The notes beneath the pieces were generated by a model, which was given only the letters and a program-made list of their open reading frames with translations, searched no databases and had not been told where the DNA came from. 7,682 bases of DNA from Deltaproteobacteria bacterium (GTDB lineage Bacteria; Desulfobacterota; Anaeroferrophillalia; Anaeroferrophillales; Tharpellaceae), in contig DAOWIX010000172.1 of assembly GCA_030640695.1 (NCBI GenBank), forward strand, positions 1 to 7,682, read 5' to 3'. Below, piece by piece: positions 6,380-7,682 of this stretch. The first letter of the stretch is position 1, and each line of letters starts with the position of its first letter. Both the position numbers and the translations under genes were made by a program.

Positions 6380-6444
6380 GCATCGTAAATCATACAGTCA
6401 TAATAACATATTCGAAAAAATTTTTTAATGTAAAAGGGCAACAG

Positions 6445-7086
6445 ATGAAGACCAAAGAGAGTAAAATTCCGGAGGCTACCATCAAACGCCTTTCCACATA
6501 TATCAACTGCCTAGAAAGACTCGGAGCTGAGAACAATCAGGTAACCTCCTCAGAAATGCTGGGCGAATCATGCCAGGTAAGTCCGGCCCAGATCCGTAAA
6601 GACCTCTCTTATTTTGGCGAATTCGGGGTGCGTGGGGTCGGTTATGACACGAAAAAACTGGAGGGCGAGATCAAGGATATCCTGGGCCTTAATCACAATT
6701 GGCCGACTACGGTCGTCGGAGTCGGAAAACTGGGACAAGCCTTGCTCAATTTCGCTTTTTTCCGCAAACATGGCTTTCGCATCATCGCCGCGTTTGATAG
6801 CGATGAAAACAAAATCGGTAATGAGCTTAGCAATGGTGTAACCATTTTGCCAACAACCGAGATTGAAAAAACCGTCAAAAATGAAAAAATCATCATCGGC
6901 ATCATCACCACTCCAGCCGATTTTGCCCAGGAAGTCGCTGACAAACTCGTCGCCGGTGGCATCAAAGGCCTACTCAACTTTGCCCCGATCAAGGTCAAGG
7001 TACCTGAAACAATCACCCTACGCAATGTCTCAATAACCAGCGAACTTGATAATCTAGCTTATCTCCTGACCCAGAAAAAACGCTGA
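6445..7086 (+). CDS. rex: Redox-sensing transcriptional repressor Rex
   Basis: Homodimeric repressor that binds DNA when NADH/NAD+ is low and releases it when NADH binds, controlling fermentation, respiration and central-carbon genes. 213 residues, the normal family length. The N-terminal winged-helix domain (about 6-80) contains IPEATIKRLSTYINCLERL, VSPAQIRKDLSYFGEFGVRGVGYD and its recognition helix. A Rossmann domain (about 87-190) has the glycine motif VGVGKLGQAL (91-100), the acidic strand end AFDSDENKIG (116-125, Asp118 for the adenine ribose) and ITTPADFAQEVADKLVAGGIKGLLNFAPI. The C-terminal swapped helix is ITSELDNLAYLL. Start at ATG 6445: AAAAGGG lies 6 bases upstream and the protein begins as in relatives, whereas an in-frame TTG at 6346 adds 33 unrelated residues. 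It is divergent from proB and convergent with uvrA. Confidence 0.96.
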   Translation: MKTKESKIPEATIKRLSTYINCLERLGAENNQVTSSEMLGESCQVSPAQIRKDLSYFGEFGVRGVGYDTKKLEGEIKDILGLNHNWPTTVVGVGKLGQALLNFAFFRKHGFRIIAAFDSDENKIGNELSNGVTILPTTEIEKTVKNEKIIIGIITTPADFAQEVADKLVAGGIKGLLNFAPIKVKVPETITLRNVSITSELDNLAYLLTQKKR

Positions 7087-7091
7087 AAGGC

Positions 7092-7110
7092 GGGTTTAAA
7101 GATTTAACCC
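7092..7110. terminator. Weak hairpin between convergent rex and uvrA
   Basis: GGGTTTAAAGATTTAACCC can fold as GGGT and TAA pairing with TTA and ACCC around a small loop with one bulged T. It begins 6 bases after the rex stop and includes the uvrA stop. No T-tract follows on the plus strand. On the minus strand a T6 run lies about 18 bases further on, inside rex. It is placed where a bidirectional terminator is expected, but the structure is weak. Confidence 0.3.
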
Positions 7111-7682
7111 TGTAACACCCCACACAAACATTGACCGGTGGCTGATTTTTTGACTCTCGCCACCTCTTCGGGAGAGCCGCAGGCGACCAGACGACCGCCA
7201 CCAACCCCGCCGTCCGGGCCTAAATCGATCAAATAGTCGGCTGCCTTGATAATATCGAGATTATGTTCGATAACAATCACCGAGTTACCCTCACCAACCA
7301 ACCTCTGCAAGACCTTGAGCAATTGTTTCACATCATGAAAATGGAGCCCGGTAGTCGGCTCATCGAGGAGAAAAAGGGTGCGCCCGGTTGCCCGTTTAGC
7401 CAGTTCACGAGCCAATTTCACCCGTTGCGCCTCACCCCCGGACAGGGTCACCGCCGCCTGACCTAAGGTCATATAACCGAGACCAACATTTTTTAAAACC
7501 TCCAGTTTGCCAATCACCTTGGGAATCGCTGCAAAAAATTCAGCCGCATGATTAATCGTCATAGCTAAAACTTCCGCAATATTCGACCCTTTATAACGAA
7601 CCTCCAAAACCTCCCGGCTAAAACGCCGGCCGCCGCAAGAGTCACACTTGACAAAGATATCAGGCAAAAAATGCATCTCGAC
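7104..7682 (-). CDS. uvrA: Excinuclease ABC subunit A, C-terminal part, 5' end cut by window edge
   Basis: DNA-damage recognition ATPase of nucleotide excision repair, which works as a dimer with UvrB. Only the last 192 residues of ~940 are present; the frame stays open through the right edge and reads VEMHFLPD there. Seen: the second half of the C-terminal zinc finger (CDSCGG), EVRYKGSNIAEVLAMT, the ABC signature TLSGGEAQRVKLARELAKR, Walker B LFLLDEPTTGLH, the switch histidine in VIVIEHNLDIIKAADYLIDLGPDGG, and the C-terminal PEEVARVKKSATGQCL. All belong to the second nucleotide-binding domain. The final residues CGVLQG replace the more usual YLKPxL ending. It converges with rex, 17 bases away. 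It probably belongs to a different transcript from the proB cluster. Confidence 0.96.
   Translation of the reverse strand, partial: VEMHFLPDIFVKCDSCGGRRFSREVLEVRYKGSNIAEVLAMTINHAAEFFAAIPKVIGKLEVLKNVGLGYMTLGQAAVTLSGGEAQRVKLARELAKRATGRTLFLLDEPTTGLHFHDVKQLLKVLQRLVGEGNSVIVIEHNLDIIKAADYLIDLGPDGGVGGGRLVACGSPEEVARVKKSATGQCLCGVLQG

Larger units (their letters stand above)
6123..6444. other. Divergent proB-rex intergenic region (322 bases)
   Basis: An AT-rich non-coding stretch between divergent genes. It holds, in order: the ~140-base proB leader, the proB promoter (6268-6296, minus strand), a TGTGA-N6-TCACA palindrome (6364-6379), a weak rex -10 candidate CATAAT (6399-6404), an A6T6 tract (6415-6426) and the rex Shine-Dalgarno AAAAGGG (6432-6438). 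A reading frame continuous with rex opens at a TTG at 6346, but it lacks family similarity and crosses the operator. I see no tRNA, riboswitch or convincing small gene here. Confidence 0.8.

Noticed and set aside
6346..6444. In-frame N-terminal extension of rex from a TTG at 6346
   Set aside because: It adds 33 residues unlike the Rex family, crosses the palindrome and A6T6 tract, and lacks a Shine-Dalgarno, whereas ATG 6445 has AAAAGGG at the right distance.

Overview
The window carries eight protein-coding genes, all housekeeping or central-metabolism functions. I see no mobile element, CRISPR array, tRNA or rRNA. It looks like a Gram-negative, probably Desulfobacterota (former Deltaproteobacteria) chromosome. 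That inference rests on a LapA/LapB-type lipopolysaccharide-assembly protein, a Rex redox repressor, the cluster order proB-proA-nadD-rsfS-rlmH-gpmI, and moderate GC content. The species cannot be fixed from the sequence.

Layout. Positions 1-6122 hold seven genes, all on the minus strand, in transcription order proB, proA, nadD, rsfS, rlmH, a LapA-LapB-like TPR protein, and gpmI, whose 3' half is cut by the left edge. Gaps are 6-42 bases or short overlaps, and I see no convincing terminator between them, so one operon is plausible. A good sigma70-type promoter (TTGACA, 17-base spacer, TAGATT) lies about 150 bases before proB. Positions 6123-6444 are a divergent intergenic region. The redox repressor gene rex is on the plus strand (6445-7086). 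It converges with the 3' end of uvrA (minus strand, cut by the right edge), with 17 bases between them.

How the genes relate. ProB and ProA perform the first two steps of proline synthesis. NadD makes the dinucleotide of NAD. RsfS and RlmH act on the large ribosomal subunit. The TPR protein probably controls LPS synthesis. GpmI is a glycolytic and gluconeogenic enzyme. Rex senses the NADH/NAD+ ratio.

Two 16-base palindromes resemble Rex operators. One is upstream of rex (TGTGA-N6-TCACA, equally CRP/FNR-like). The other lies just before the LapA-LapB/gpmI pair (TGTTAA-N4-TTAACA). If they are real, Rex would control itself and an internal segment of the neighbouring operon that contains a glycolytic gene. 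This is the most interesting testable idea here. The other notable point is the apparent fusion of LapA and LapB in one polypeptide. I found no clearly new biological system.
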